This document shows positions 34,771-47,639 of a stretch of DNA of 64,000 nucleotides, one piece after another. The notes under the pieces are model-generated. The model ran no database searches, was not told the origin of the DNA, and saw only the letters and a program-made list of their open reading frames with translations. The DNA is from Ochotona curzoniae (Eukaryota; Chordata; Mammalia; Lagomorpha; Ochotonidae): the NCBI RefSeq assembly GCF_017591425.1, contig NW_024466599.1, forward strand, positions 58,727,501 through 58,791,500, written 5' to 3'. Positions within the stretch are counted from its first letter, which is position 1, and the number at the start of each line of letters is the position of its first letter. A program made the translations under genes and the position numbers.

Positions 34771-36329
34771 AATGTTAAAATTAAAAAAAAAAGACTTAGG
34801 GGAAATATTGATGGAAATAAGAAAGGGAAAAAAATGCTGAACTCCTTTCTGGTGAGATAACCTGGGATACTGAGTGAGGTTAGGGAAAGGCGAGTGATTG
34901 TCAACTGAAATATGTTCACAAGAGTGCCTAGAATGACGAGGAAACTTACAATCAAGTCACCTAAGTAATGCTTTCGGCATTCAGGGAAGAACAGACCAGG
35001 GAGCAAATGCCATTGTCATCAAGGATTTGAGGAGCTGTCAATGATCATGTTCACCAGGTACTTGAGAGACCAGGTACTTGGATGAGACAAGGTCCTGGCA
35101 GGAGAATGAAACCCGTGTAGGTTGTTCAAGTCACTTTGAATAGTGAGAGAGGCAAGGGGTATGTTAAAAGAACTGAAATGAATCATTGTGATTCCCAGAG
35201 ATGGTTCAGCTGGAAGAAGTCCTAGACAAGAGGAAGAAATTTATAGGGGCCAGGAACGAGCTGATAGTTAAGGAACTTAAGCTGCTGTACACAGGGAAGT
35301 GTTCAAATATCTTGCACAGCCAAGAGCAGTAAAGATACACTCCTCCCTCTTTCCCTGTGCCTGCTTGGCCCTCTGCAGGTGCCCTCCACTGGCACGTACC
35401 ATTAGGATACTGGCAAGAAGGATGACCTGGAAGAAGTTTTCTATAGAAATCAGCCTCCTGGGGCTCAAAGTAGGATAGATCAACATGGAACAGGGAACAG
35501 ATGTGGGTGGGTGGTGACCAGCACTGAACTACCACAGGATTTTTTTTTCAATGAAAATGTCAGGAATTTATAAGGTTGGATCACGTCATCGGGATGCCAT
35601 AGCAGTAGGTATGCTTCAGGGCCAGAACTTGGACCTGGTCCTTGGAATCTGCAAAAGTTAAGTACTTTCCATAGTAGTGTCTGTCTCTCAAGAGGAGTCT
35701 CTATCAAAGGAATTACTCAAGGAAGCGCTGGGGATGTGGAAGGGGGATTCTGACTCAGAACAGGAGGGTGCATGAGAGCTTGCTACTTTTCTGCATGGAA
35801 TTCTCTAATTCTGCGATTCTTTGCTTACCATTCTCTACTACATCTACCTGACTTTACTAGTCCCTTTCAACTCCAATTTCCTTACTTTCAAATTCTGCAA
35901 AACATACCAGTTCTCACGATAAAACTATTCAAAATTCTGTAGACCTTCTGGATAAGCTATTGTATTACTCATTCTGTCGTTGTAATAGCTATCTTTATCT
36001 GTCTGCCCTTTCATCCATGAAGGTGGCCAAAGGAATATTCTGATGCAGGCACGGAAATCTGATGGTTGAGACTGCTGAGAAAGCTTTGATAGTTCAGAAA
36101 AACAGATTTGGTAAATACTTTATCATTGCTAAAGCCACACGTTAAAAGACCTTGTGTGTACTATTAAAGTCAGCTGTAATGTTGAAATCATCTATGTTTT
36201 GTTTTGGAGACAGATTTTTAAATAAATACTTTATATTACATAAGGGATGACCAGGGAAAAACTGCATGATAGTCCTCTCCTTTTTTTGAGTTCATTTTCT
36301 TTTTTTTCAGTGGCTTCATAGACATGTTG
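34771..36329. other. Unique noncoding DNA
   Basis: No recognised element. A short imperfect duplication 'ccaggtacttg.gaga' lies near 35055-35090. Confidence 0.4.
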
Positions 36330-36655
36330 CTTTTTAAATTTATTTATTTTGTGTATTTGACAGAGAGAGAGAAATATTCCCTCTCCTCGGTAAAATCCCA
36401 GATATCTGAAACTACCAATACCAACCCAGGCTGAACCCAGGCTGAACCCAGGCTGAACCCAGGCCAAAACCAGGAGATAAACCTCAATCAGAGACCCGAA
36501 TATTTCAATCATCACCTACTACCAACCCTCCAAGGTCTGCATTGGTAGCAAACTAGAAATCAAAAGTCAAATAAGTTCTCAAATGTAGCCTTTCTGAGAC
36601 AGGATGCATGCCATCCAAATATCATCTTAACTACTGCACCATATGTCCACCACAA
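36330..36655 (-). mobile_element. Old CSINE carrying an internal minisatellite
   Basis: Minus-strand: 'aaatttatttattttgtgtatttgacagagagagag' is the tail side. 'gcatgccatccaaatatcatcttaactactgcaccatatgtcc' is the head side and resembles the older subfamily. In the middle an 11-bp unit has been amplified (36423-36466). Confidence 0.7.
36423..36466 (+). repeat. 11-bp tandem repeat, four units
   Basis: AACCCAGGCTG is repeated three times exactly, with a fourth unit AACCCAGGCCA. It lies inside the old CSINE. Box-B-derived sequence often reads GAACCCAGG on the reverse strand, so the repeat probably grew from SINE sequence by slippage. Confidence 0.95.
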
Positions 36656-39600
36656 TGCGGTGACCTTAAACACGCTTTTCCCTAAGGTATCATGAAATGA
36701 CTTTTATAAGCAGCAAACTACGTTATTAAAAGAAAAATAGCTTGCGCGAGACTAAAACATACATGTCATAAAATATAAATGTTAACTAATTATAGCAGAC
36801 TGATATAGCAAGCAAAATTGTCTAAAATCTCAAAGCATAAAATAAGTAAGAGTTGAGCTGCTCTGGAGGACAAAGGAGTCAAGCAAATGAAAATACCTTC
36901 ATTCAACCTCTCCCTGGTTCCTTGTGCAGGCACTAAGGTTCATCTGCCACCCAAGTTGAAATCACTATGCCGGATTTCACACACATTCATGCGTGAAAAT
37001 CTACACAGTAATATAATCATAACCCAAAACTATATGCGTTCTCATACAGTGGAAAACTGTTGAATGCACACTGTCCCACAGAATCTAGCTATGCAGGCAT
37101 TATCTTCAGACTTCCACTCTTCCTGCTGGCTGGCAAGAGTCTATGCATGGCTTATGTATATTCCGTGGTTTACAGCAAAGGACAACTGGTTCCTTTGCAG
37201 CACTGTGGGTGATGTCCCTAGAGGCCTCCAGAAATGTTTACAGGCAGTTGAAAACTGAACTGAACAAATAAGGGCCAGAATTTCTGCTTTTCCTGTTAAC
37301 TGATCTTTTCTGCTATGAGTTGAAGAATCAAACACACGGGCATTGCAAGACAATTGGACATAAATAGCAAATCAGCTAACACCTCTCTTCCTAGGCTTTG
37401 GATATTACAAAAGCTCAGACAACAGAGAACTCTCTTTGGCTGTTATAGTTTTTTTTTTTTTCTGATTGCTAAGATACAATGTATTAACCTATACTGGGGA
37501 AAAGGAGATCTTGAATCATAGTGAAGAGAATTGGGAAGTAAGATGTTGATCCGCAGAATGAGATCCAAATACATAACAATGTTGCTAACAATTAATTCTG
37601 CCCCACACCTCACAAATTCTGAAAGAAAAAAGCATTTCAAATATGTATATGCCAATCTGCGCTTTAAATGGACACTACAGATGAGAGGGATTTCTCATTT
37701 GGATTGTAATGATGTGCAAGAAGCTATGACTAATGTCGGTGTGAGGCAGCATTCACAGAAACAACTGGATATCATTTTACTTTTCATTTTGTTCAAAGAA
37801 AGGAGCATTTTTTTAAAGCTGATAGGAAGATCTGTTCCCAACCAACTCTGAAACTTCAGATTCTATGTGAAATATATCAAAAGTGTTCACTCTCTTGGCT
37901 GCCTCATAAATCAACTGATGTTCCCTGAATAACAATGACAGTGAACAGAGAAAACCCACAGGTTCAATCAAAATAAGATGCTTGGAAATCTGGTATGTAC
38001 TTTGCATCTTTGCATGATCATAGATCTTTACTTTTAGATTCTTGTGGCTCAAAATATATAGGGCTACTGTGGATGATGAATCTGACTCAAAGGCATTTTT
38101 GTTGTCACTGATCTATATCCATTGGCTGTTGAATTTTGCACTGAAAGAACATATTGAGGTTAACAATTTGCTGCACCTAATTATGCTCTTTGAAGTGTTC
38201 AGATAATTTATGTGGCAGAAAATTCTGAGCAACAATTAGATAAGGTCAATGGGTTTACAAATAGGAAGAGTTTTATATGACAAAAAGGTCTATGGCACAT
38301 AGAAATGAAAGAGAATTATACCAGGAGTGAATTAAAAAAAAAGACTGGATTTGATATCAATAGTCCATAGCAGGAGAGCTAAGTTTAAGCTTTTTAATCG
38401 TGGGAATAAAAATAAAGCAGGTCCCTTTTCTTGTCCAATTAGAAATACATGCATATTCAACTACTTTCCAAGGTTCTGGAAAAACAAATGGGAATAAAAG
38501 ACTTGTGATACTGGGCTTTATTCTAACTACCTAAATCACAAATTAATAATTATGCATTGTGCTAACAACCAAAATTGAAATGGAAATGGGTAACATATTT
38601 TGAAATAGCTTGATACATGGCAAGATGTGCAGATCTGCCAAATATCATTCCCATTATTTTCAAGTCTACCCAAGAACAGGTTTCTATATTTTATATATAA
38701 AGAACACAAGGTTGAGTTCACACAAATAGATAGAAGAACTAGGAACCAGAAGCAGCCTACTCAATAATCAACTCCGCCTTATGCGTAAGTTGCATTTTCC
38801 TGGTTAACAATGAAAACTATTGCTGAAAGGTGAAAAGTTGGCAACACCTGTGAACAGGTTTCCCTTGTTGACATAGAAGGCAGCAACACGGTGAAAATAA
38901 GCTACAAGTACATGGGGATGAGACAGAAAGTAGAAGAGAAAGCTGGCTACTTCTTCCTGAGGGCAGGCTGTGAAATCAAAGATACAAAGCATCTCAGGTA
39001 AACTCATGGAATCTACACCACCTTTTGATGGAATAGTACAAAGACTGGGAGGTTCAGTACATGTTTTTGGAGTAAGGACTATGCAAGTGAATTCCAGCAG
39101 GAGAATAGAGAAAAGGAAAAGGCATCAAGAGTGAGAAGCCCAGAAAAAACAGGAACTTTCATATCCAGCAGAGATGAAGCTAAGCCCACTGGGAAAGACA
39201 CATGGGATGTAGGAAGGAACTGAATGCCAACCAAAGCACCCAGCAAGCTCAAAAACCCAAACACTGGGTCTTGCATTAACAAAAATTTCTTAACCGATAC
39301 AACTTCAATTTTGGTTTCATCTAGAGACATCACAAAACAACTTAGGACCATCAAAACAACATTTAAAAACACAAATGAAAAGCTGAACAAATGATACAAT
39401 TTAACACATTCAAATACACACTCCACAGCAGGAGTCAGCAAAGCCTTCCTATATAGGACCAGATAGGAAATAGTTCAACTTCTGTGGGCGAATGTTCTCT
39501 GCTGCTTCTACCCAACTCTGCCCTCTTAAGCACTGGACTACATTTTACTCACAAAATCATGTATCAGGGCACCTCTGGCTAATTCTGTTCTCAAGCTTCA

Positions 39601-39668
39601 CTGCAGTGGCACTCTGCTCTTATATTATTATAGCTAACACTTTCAAAATGTCTTCCACATATATTTTT
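36656..39668. other. Unique noncoding DNA
   Basis: A 3-kb stretch with no recognised element apart from a T run near 37450-37461. The minus-strand frame at 39079-39441 is hydrophobic and unrecognised. Confidence 0.4.
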
Positions 39669-39790
39669 ACCTTTTTTTCAAAAAGCTTTACTGAGATAGA
39701 ATTTTTGTAATATAAAATCCAGTTGTCAGTATTTTAAAAATAGTCACAGATACACAAACCTTCCTCAACTTTTTAAATTTCCCTTTTGTT
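39669..39790 (-). mobile_element. Old L1M 3'-end fragment
   Basis: 'tcaaaaagctttactgagatagaattt', 'taatataaaatccagttgtcag' and 'tagtcacagatacacaaacc' follow the reverse complement of an L1M 3' end. It is short and diverged. Confidence 0.5.
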
Positions 39791-39880
39791 ATAATCATCA
39801 ACAGGTATTTACTGAGCATTTTCTATCTGTTCCCTCCTGGGCAAGGGGTGCTATTGCTTTGCTTTGATATTTGGGTTTGG

Positions 39881-39900
39881 CTGTGCTCGGCTCGGCACAG
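39881..39900. repeat. Small GC-rich hairpin
   Basis: CTGTGC and GCACAG flank an 8-base TCGGCTCG loop with two CpGs, in AT-rich DNA. Too small to carry a function on its own. Confidence 0.3.
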
Positions 39901-42900
39901 TGAGGTAGAGGGTGTGGCTAGTGGTTATAAACACAGGACATAATCTGTCTGAAGGAATCTGCCAACGAAGGAAGAAAGTGAGTGATGTTTGCTAACAAGG
40001 ACTAAATTAGAGGACATGGAGGTCACTTACACAGTATGATCTTACAGTACAGTGGGGTAGGAAGGAGTCACAATACAGAGAACTTGAATTTGGAAGGATG
40101 GCATGAAAGGGAGGAGGCAGAGCTACTAGCAAAGGCTTGGAGAATATAACAGGTGTGGCCTGTGAACTGATAACAGTGCACATCTCTGATCGTAAGTATG
40201 CAAATGAAACAGCCCAGGAAAACTGGCTCAGGAGCTGTTTGCACCAGCATCAGCAGAGGCTCCTGAAGAGGTGAAGTCTTACCTCAAGGAGTGTATTAGG
40301 AACTCTGAGAGCTGTGTGTGTGGGACAGTCTGCACAGAGAAACCTAGAAATGGAAACGACTTTGGGCTATAGATCTTGAGGGCAGGAGTAAATGCAATTA
40401 CTGGACAGAGATCATTAACCCTGGCAGCATACCTGAATGACACGAAGCAATCTGGGGGTCAGGAGGACAGCATCTACAAAACTACTTTTAAAATGACCCT
40501 AATATGTGTCTGAGTTAAGAATTACTTTAGTAAAGGAAGATATAGGCGGCTTTACTCTCTTTGTGAAATTATGGTTACATTATGTTTTTCTGAATCCTCT
40601 CTTGGATAGAACTATTAATTAAGTCAAAATGTCCTAAAAATTCTTTGGTAATTTGAGTTTTATACCGTTGCAAAGAATGATGATCTTAAAGGCAGAGGGG
40701 CTGAATAAATTACATATACTTTTGCATGTTCTTGGAATATCACCACCCTAAATTAAAACCTCAGATTCAAGCACATCTTAGCGATTTCAGACTTTAAACT
40801 TCAAATGACAATGCTTGTTTTGAGTACATGCATAGTGCGACCCAAACACCTGTATATGCCAGGTAAATGTTAACCTATTCCATCAACAACATATTACGTT
40901 ACATGGCTAAATTACTCAATGCCATTATCTGTACCAGCCATCTGTAAACCTCATCTCCCCGGCGTTCTAAGATCCCGAGTGCCTGCTACACTATTTTTAT
41001 TTTATATTCCTGCATAAATCTGTTAAACTCAATATGTTACCACAAATTCTCAAAAATCAAAGGCAATCTGCTGGCCTATAAAACACTGGTTACCGAAAAT
41101 CGAAGGGTTTAATATGTTAGCAATTCAGGCAGTCAGTAAACAATCTTTACAGGAATGGGGTTGGAGCACACACTAACGGAGCCTCTCGGCTAAGGCCTGC
41201 CATAAAATCAGATATATTCTTTCAATTCAGAGTGTAGGCTTTGAACCTATTCATGTATTTCATATCTAATAAAAATCTGAACAGTTGGCCTGATTGGATT
41301 TTAAGTGATGCAAATTTAAAAATCAAATAGGCAAACTCCCTTTAGACTTCATCTATTCAGAATATAATTGTGAAGAGTTACAAATTACATTTATCACACT
41401 ATTGAATTCCTCAGAGGTTCAATATGAAATTTACTGAAAGGGACAAACATTTGCAGGTGTGGTGGTATGGTTTTTTTTTTTTTGTTCATAATGAATATAA
41501 TTCTCTGTTGCATAGGATGCCTTCTTTGATGGTTCTACATTTTCCTTAATACAAGGACAAAATCATGTCATTTCTTTCACAAAATCTTTATGCAGCTTAA
41601 TTAATAATGCTAATGCTTACATGTAATCCCAAGTTATATTTTAGCTGAGATTCAATTTATCTTTGCGCTGTAATTACAGAGCAAATGCTTGCCTTGCTAT
41701 TTATATTTTAAGTCATATAACTATATTGTCTAAAGAGACACCTTTGGATCTAACTTCTTGAAAGTCCTGTAAATGTTTAAAAAATCAATCATCAATCTTC
41801 CTACAACTACATTCAATGTATTAAAATATCAGCTCATAGTATTCAAATAATCCTATAAAATGTTGGGAAAATGTAAAGGTCAGCGTTCTGGGGTTCCAAA
41901 TTTCAGCACGATTTAATAAATTACATTTTTAATGAGCCCCATTATGAAATCTAAACACATCTGAATAAGGATTCTGAAAGCTAAAAATGATCCTACATAA
42001 CCTATACGCAAGATTAACGTTTTCTGCATAAAGCAATCAGAACAAAGCTTTCCTATCTCATTTGAAGTATTTTTCAAATATGAAAGTTTACACATTATAT
42101 AGGCTATAAACCCACCAGTGTTATTCCCTCATCAAATCTAAACAAGGCCTTGGGGGTCATAATATCTTTGCAGTTTACAATATGAAAAATAAATGGTACT
42201 CTACTGGGACTTGAAATGCAAAGCAAAATCCTATAATTGCATATGCTATCTCTCTCAACTATCTGCAAAGTTTATAGGACACCTTCCTTGTTCAGATAAA
42301 TATCTCTAACTTCTGTGACTCACATACAAACAGCTTGGAAGGGATGATCGGACTGACAGGGAGCCTAGCTCTCTCGCAACACCATCTCCCTTAACAAAAC
42401 CAAAATTAATAATACTATATGGGTCACACAGCACCCCACTTGCATTTATTTCATTTCTCCCCCCCGCCCCAGTTTTTCAGGAATACACCAACTCATGCAG
42501 CCTACTTAGAGCCAGTAGGTTATACACCTATCATAGACAAGGCATTACTTCCCATTGCATTTCATCTCCATGGCACAAGTCAACTTGCTGGTATATGTGG
42601 AGGTTCAACAGTGGGCATGAGCACCCTCTGGGCACAGGGAAGGTTAGAGAAACACAAGACCACTCCCAGGCTTGCCCTCCACACCTTTCCCTCTGGCAAA
42701 ATGTTAAAACTTGCTCAATGCCAAATGCAAATAATAATCTTACTTTAAAATTAAGAAAACTTTGATGACTCTGGAATGTGATCATAAACTACTCTCCCTT
42801 GGTCACTTCCAGTGCACATTGTTGGGGTTAGGGTCACAGCTCAGCTGCCCCCTTCCTGCAGGGACAGGAACACAGGGCATCTGTTACCTTGGCAATCTGC

Positions 42901-43490
42901 TCTCCCAGCACCGCAAGCTGCCCTCTGGGTTGCTCTGATCGAAGCTGACCCCTTCCTGACATCCAATGAATCCTCCTTTGTTTTCTCTCCTCACCTGGGG
43001 GCCCTTCCTCGGCCCATACACTTCTGTATATGCATCTTGTAGATCTGGATGAAATCTCTGAGCAGAACCAAACTCCTATAAAAATATTCTATAACCCTAC
43101 CCTCCCAAGGCCCAGCACATGAGGAATACTTAGTGTAATCACTTATTTTATTTGAAGGAAACTTATCTATTCTTGAAATTAATTTAAAAATTATCATATT
43201 TCAAGGCAATGTAAATCCTCAATCATCCTATTTTGCTTTTGAGTCTATCACTCTGTAAGTGCTGTTTTACCAGTACTTTCTGAATCACTGCAATGTATAG
43301 TACTGTTTTTAAAACCTTAGATCATAAATAGGAATGCCAAGTTCCCAAGTTGAGGAAAATAATCTTGACCCAACAGGACGCAAAAGGTCTTCAAATCTGA
43401 CTAGGAAATGTGGCTGACCTTTGTGTCCTACATACCTCTCTAAAGAACACTAATGAAGTGTCTCAGTGAAAAAACAACAATAACAACCAA
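39901..43490. other. Long repeat-poor block, candidate conserved regulatory DNA
   Basis: About 3.6 kb with no SINE or LINE, although the window averages one SINE every 2-3 kb. From about 40550 to 42350 the text is AT-rich but complex. It holds homeodomain-type sites (TTAATTAATAATGC near 41600, GTAATTAC near 41670), an ATGCTAAT-like octamer and GATA/AGATAA sites. This composition is typical of deeply conserved developmental enhancers. No exon-like frame is present, and conservation itself cannot be seen from a single sequence. Confidence 0.35.
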
Positions 43491-43509
43491 GAAAGAAAGA
43501 GAGAAAGAG

Positions 43510-43540
<31 letters not shown>

Positions 43541-43601
43541 AAGAGAAAGAAAGAAAGAGAGAGAGAGAAAGAAAGAGAGAGAGAAAGAAAGAAAGAAAGA
43601 G

Positions 43602-43632
<31 letters not shown>

Positions 43633-43721
43633 GAGAAAGAAAGAGAGAGAGAGAGAGAAAGAAAGAAAGAGAGAAAGAAAGAAAGAAAAAAAGAAAAGGA
43701 AAAAAGAAAAGAAAAGAAAGA
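43491..43721 (+). repeat. Large GAAA/GA microsatellite
   Basis: About 230 bases of pure purine on this strand, built from GAAA and GA units, ending in AAAAGAAAAGG variants. Three reading frames stay open on each strand, giving spurious Lys/Glu/Arg-rich or Phe/Leu/Ser-rich proteins. Polypurine tracts of this length can form triplex DNA. Confidence 0.97.
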
Positions 43722-45231
43722 ACTCCTCTGGCAGGACACAGACCCTGCAGGCAAGTGCAAGAAGCATGGAAGGAAACAGCCAAGAGGTCATGGAAAGTGT
43801 CCCACTGGCATACATTTGGCATGGGTCGGGGGCAGACCAGGCTGAATCAGTTCACGTCATCCACTGGTATATCCCAACGCCACAACAGAGTGTAGGCCAA
43901 ACCAGGTTCGGTCGTGACAAAAGCAGTACACAACACGGAATGCCAAGGTGGGGTTGCCTGAGCCAGATGTGACCGAAGCACCCAAGGAGCACACGCGAGA
44001 ACCAGGAAGGGAGTGGGCAGAGCTGGTAGGGGAATAATGGATGGTTCCCTAGCTGGACAGCTACTCCCACTGGGGAGTGTCAGCTGGGATGGGGGTAGAC
44101 CAGACCAGGTAGGGCCACAGCACCTGTGCACCTCATATGGATCAGATCAGAGGAAAACCAGGCTGGGCTTATTATTCCTACTGGTACAATCTACAGTTAG
44201 AGTGTGTGAGGGTTGTTGGGGCTTAGCTGCAGCATCAGCTGGCAGAAGCTGGCACTGGGGGCTAGTTCTGTCAAGTTAGACCACAGAACCAGCTGGAGAG
44301 TGCATAATCTGGGAGTGGGAGTGACCTGGGAGGGAAATAGTGGGCTCCTCCCTCTTAGGTTGCCATACCCACGGAAGGGCACAAAAACTAGGACAGGGGG
44401 TGGGGTGGCTAGACAGACACCCAACAACATCCGTGAAGGCTGGATAGTTGAGCTGGTTAGATGGAATTAGGTTACAATACCCGTTGGCATGTATGAGAGC
44501 AGAAGGGAATGTGGGACAGACTGGACTGGTCTGCCATACATACTGGCAAACCAGGGTAGGGGGTAGGCCTGGTTGGGGTTATTGTGGGTCGCTCCAACTA
44601 GGCTGCAGCTCCCACTGGTTTATGTGAGGGCCGAACCACACTGGACTGCAACATCCATTGGTTCCAGTAGAAGACATGGATGGGAACAGAACCAACCCAG
44701 CAATTGCAACCACCAGCTGATCAGGGCGATGGACTGTGCTGGGCCCTGTGCTTGCTAAAACACACAAGAATCTGGACTGGGAATACCTCAAAGTTTCTCT
44801 GGAGATCTCCCCAATCGAAATGCCAGACTCAGAACCCTAACCAAGAAAAGACAGAACAAGTCAATCAACCACCTCAGCTATTTGTCAGCAGCAAAATACG
44901 GGACAAATGGAGACTCTATGAGGGACTGTGTCAGTCAGTGGATTCTTCAACGACCTCACCGTGCTTGGAGTGGCAAAATTGGTAGCGATTCATAAATGGT
45001 GAACTATCAAAACCACATGAGCAAGTATCTCAGAGCATCCAGGACTTGGGGTGGGTGGGAAACCGGGTGGGGCTTCTCCCTCAATATTCCCTTTACCTCA
45101 GATACATGAAGGAAACAATATGGAAATAATAGTGTTAACCATTTCCCTATAGCCCTTGAACCTTTTTACTCTAGTTAACTATGTAAAGATTATCAAAAAT
45201 ATAATAATAATAAATAAAGTAAGAAAAGAAA
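43722..45231 (+). repeat. Degenerate tandem array of about 55-60 bp units plus retroposon-like tail
   Basis: From 43722 to about 44760 a loose motif recurs. It has CCCACTGG-like sequence, then TATGTGAGGGCC, then ACCAGGCTGG and a CAGCA-like block. CCCACTGG-like points are at 43801, 43861, 44066, 44177, 44479, 44541, 44611 and 44651. The part from 44760 to 45231 is not repeated. It ends in an A-rich AATAATAATAAATAAAGTAAG tail, suggesting the whole is one retroposed element (possibly an L1 end or a lagomorph-specific repeat). I cannot name the family. It is noticeably G-rich compared with its surroundings. Confidence 0.55.
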
Positions 45232-46246
45232 AGTCAGATTCTCCATTTGGAATTGAAGATAAATCCTTTCAGATACTACCTCAACTCATGTGAAGTTATT
45301 AAACAGTATCCCCAGATTCTGAGCGCAACCTCTCCTTGCACAGACTTTGAAAGACAACGCATTCATTCTGTAAACCCTGATGGATATACATAACTAGTGT
45401 GGAGACATAACTTACACACATTAAAAACATGACACATCAGGATTTTCAGGGTCTGACAGTCTGGATATTTGATTGCTTGTATTCAAATTAGCACCCTTTC
45501 CGCTGGGTAAACATAACTCTGTCACTGAAGGCTGCTACCTCCCATGCCTGGGCGCCACGGCTGTAAGTCTGAGTGTTCGGTGTTTCTGTGGAACAAGGGG
45601 AGGTTTGGCTCCTTTGTGCTGACCCTGGAAGTGACTTTCTGCAATAAATCTCTGTTTATTCACTACAGCAATAAACTCCCAAGGGACTCGGTTCTTACTG
45701 AAAGTAACAAAGAGTTCTTAAAGCAGCAGAGAAGCTCATGTTGGGGCTTAGAACTCAAGGGTCTGCCGTGCTGTCAGAGAAGCTGATAACATGTCTCCAT
45801 CTTATCATTTCTCCAAAACGAAAAGAGAAGCAAGTTTAAATTATAATGGATGACTATGGGGTTCTGGCTAATTGCATTGTTGCTGCATTTCATACTGGAT
45901 TGTAGCAGGCATTTAACAGATATTATTTGGATACATATGTGATACATGGTTTAAAGAAAAATGCCCTTAAAGAAATCTCTGTTTTTGGCCAAATAGGCTC
46001 CATGTCAAGTTCAAAGCATAGACTGTCAGTACAGCTCTCAGTGTATTAACACAATGAGCCAAAGGGTCTCCAAATACTTCTGTTACTATAAAGTGTTGAT
46101 TTTGCCTTTCACTTTATGTTAAATAAGAAATGAAGCAGGAAGATTTCATGTAGTTTTTTTTTTAATTTTCCTTGGCAACAGCTCCCACTCTGATAAAGAA
46201 GAGTCAAGAGCTGTGGTTGTAGTTAGCACTTCAGCTTTCATTATGT
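45232..46246. other. Unique noncoding DNA
   Basis: No recognised element and no exon-like frame. Confidence 0.4.
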
Positions 46247-46520
46247 GATTTTTAAAGCTTTATTTATTTGTTTGATAGGCAGACAGGCAGCAGGTTCCAA
46301 TCTGCTGATTCACTCCCCCAACGCCTGCAACAATCCCCCTTTGGAATCAAACTCGGGAGCTGAGAACTCAGTCCAACTCTCCTCCATGTGTGGCAGTGTC
46401 TCAATTCCAGGAGCCTTCCCTGCTGCTTCCACAGTCTGTATGAATAGGAAACTCTGAAGCCTGGAGTGAGGTACAGAACTCCATCCTTCTCAGGCATTTT
46501 CACTGGCACCTCGACAGCAG
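46247..46520 (-). mobile_element. Old CSINE copy
   Basis: Minus-strand: 'aaagctttatttatttgtttgataggcagacaggcag', 'ccaatctgctgattcactcccccaacgcctgcaac', 'ggagctgagaactcagtcc'. The body is rearranged or strongly diverged towards its right end. Confidence 0.65.
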
Positions 46521-47639
46521 GAGCAAAGCATGGCTGCTCTTGTATGATTCTGAATGTGTGGACTTCTCTGGGCCTCAGCCCCCTCACCTGGGAGATACGG
46601 CATTTAACTGGACAAATGTTGAAATGCTGACCATTCAAACAATATGTGACTTTTAATTAAATTTCCTTCAGTACTTTCACCTCCTCTCTAGAGTATCTTT
46701 CAATTAAATTTTCATGTGATTGCTTAAACATTCTGTCTACACATCACCTTGTCATGATGATTTTTTCACTAATTCCCTAAGTGCAACGCAGTTGCCCACC
46801 CAGCCTCTGTGAACATTTCTAAGTGTGCACAGTAGAGTTGTTACTAGATGACCTGGGCATTTCCCTGCAAGATTTCCTTGACTGTTGCATTGTCTGTATA
46901 AGCTCTATATGGGATGTGTTAAATACTTAGCTAAATATCTGTGGATGAAATTAATTTTTCTAAGACTCCCAAAGACAGAGTTTCTGACTTATTTCTCTAT
47001 TCATCCCCAGGATCTAATTTTGTACTGGGTGTACAGTAGTTACTCAAAAAACAAAATGGATATAATTCAAGTCAAAAAAAGAAAATCCAGTGCTTTGCTA
47101 AATCCAAGTTGAAAGCTGGATTGTTATGTGCATTTTAAAAAAAGAGAGAGAACACTGAACATGCAAAATGCAAATGAGGGCAGAAAAGGGAAATTAAAAT
47201 CTTGACATAAAAAGGAAAGATTTATATCAAGTATTAAAGGCTGTTGTAGTTGGATAATATGATAATATACAGAGTCTTTCCTGCCATGTTAAATTTATAT
47301 ACTCCAATATAAGTACTATAATTCTAAAATTAAAATGACTAAACAGAACAATAAAGTCATTTTTTTTGCAGAAAGATTAAAAAAAAGAATCACCTGATCT
47401 TTGACCCTTTCGGAATGGCAATTATGTGCCTACAAGTAAACACTGACAAATGAAATGAAGCAAACTTGAATTAAATACATCCTCATTAACTTTCCTTTTT
47501 GTAAAAGAACCATTTCATGAATTGTGACACATAAACTAATATGAGATGTCAATTACAGAAGTGGTGTGAGAGGTATATGGGAGCTTGTAATTTTTGCTTT
47601 GTATACTTAAAAGCATTCAGAAATAAAATGCTCAAAAAG
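46521..47639. other. Unique noncoding DNA
   Basis: No recognised element. There are short A runs near 47135 and 47380. Confidence 0.4.

Noticed and set aside
36231..36515. Repeat peptide 'GFSLGSAWV' suggesting a structured protein
   Set aside because: It is produced by the 11-bp tandem repeat inside an old CSINE.
39079..39441. 120-codon hydrophobic minus-strand frame that looks membrane-like
   Set aside because: Hydrophobicity follows from T-rich codons on this strand. I recognise no family and see no splice or promoter context. A protein search could overturn this.
43440..43845. Several open frames of 106-130 codons on both strands
   Set aside because: They are translations of the GAAA/GA microsatellite (Lys/Glu/Arg or Phe/Leu/Ser repeats), with no gene-like sequence.
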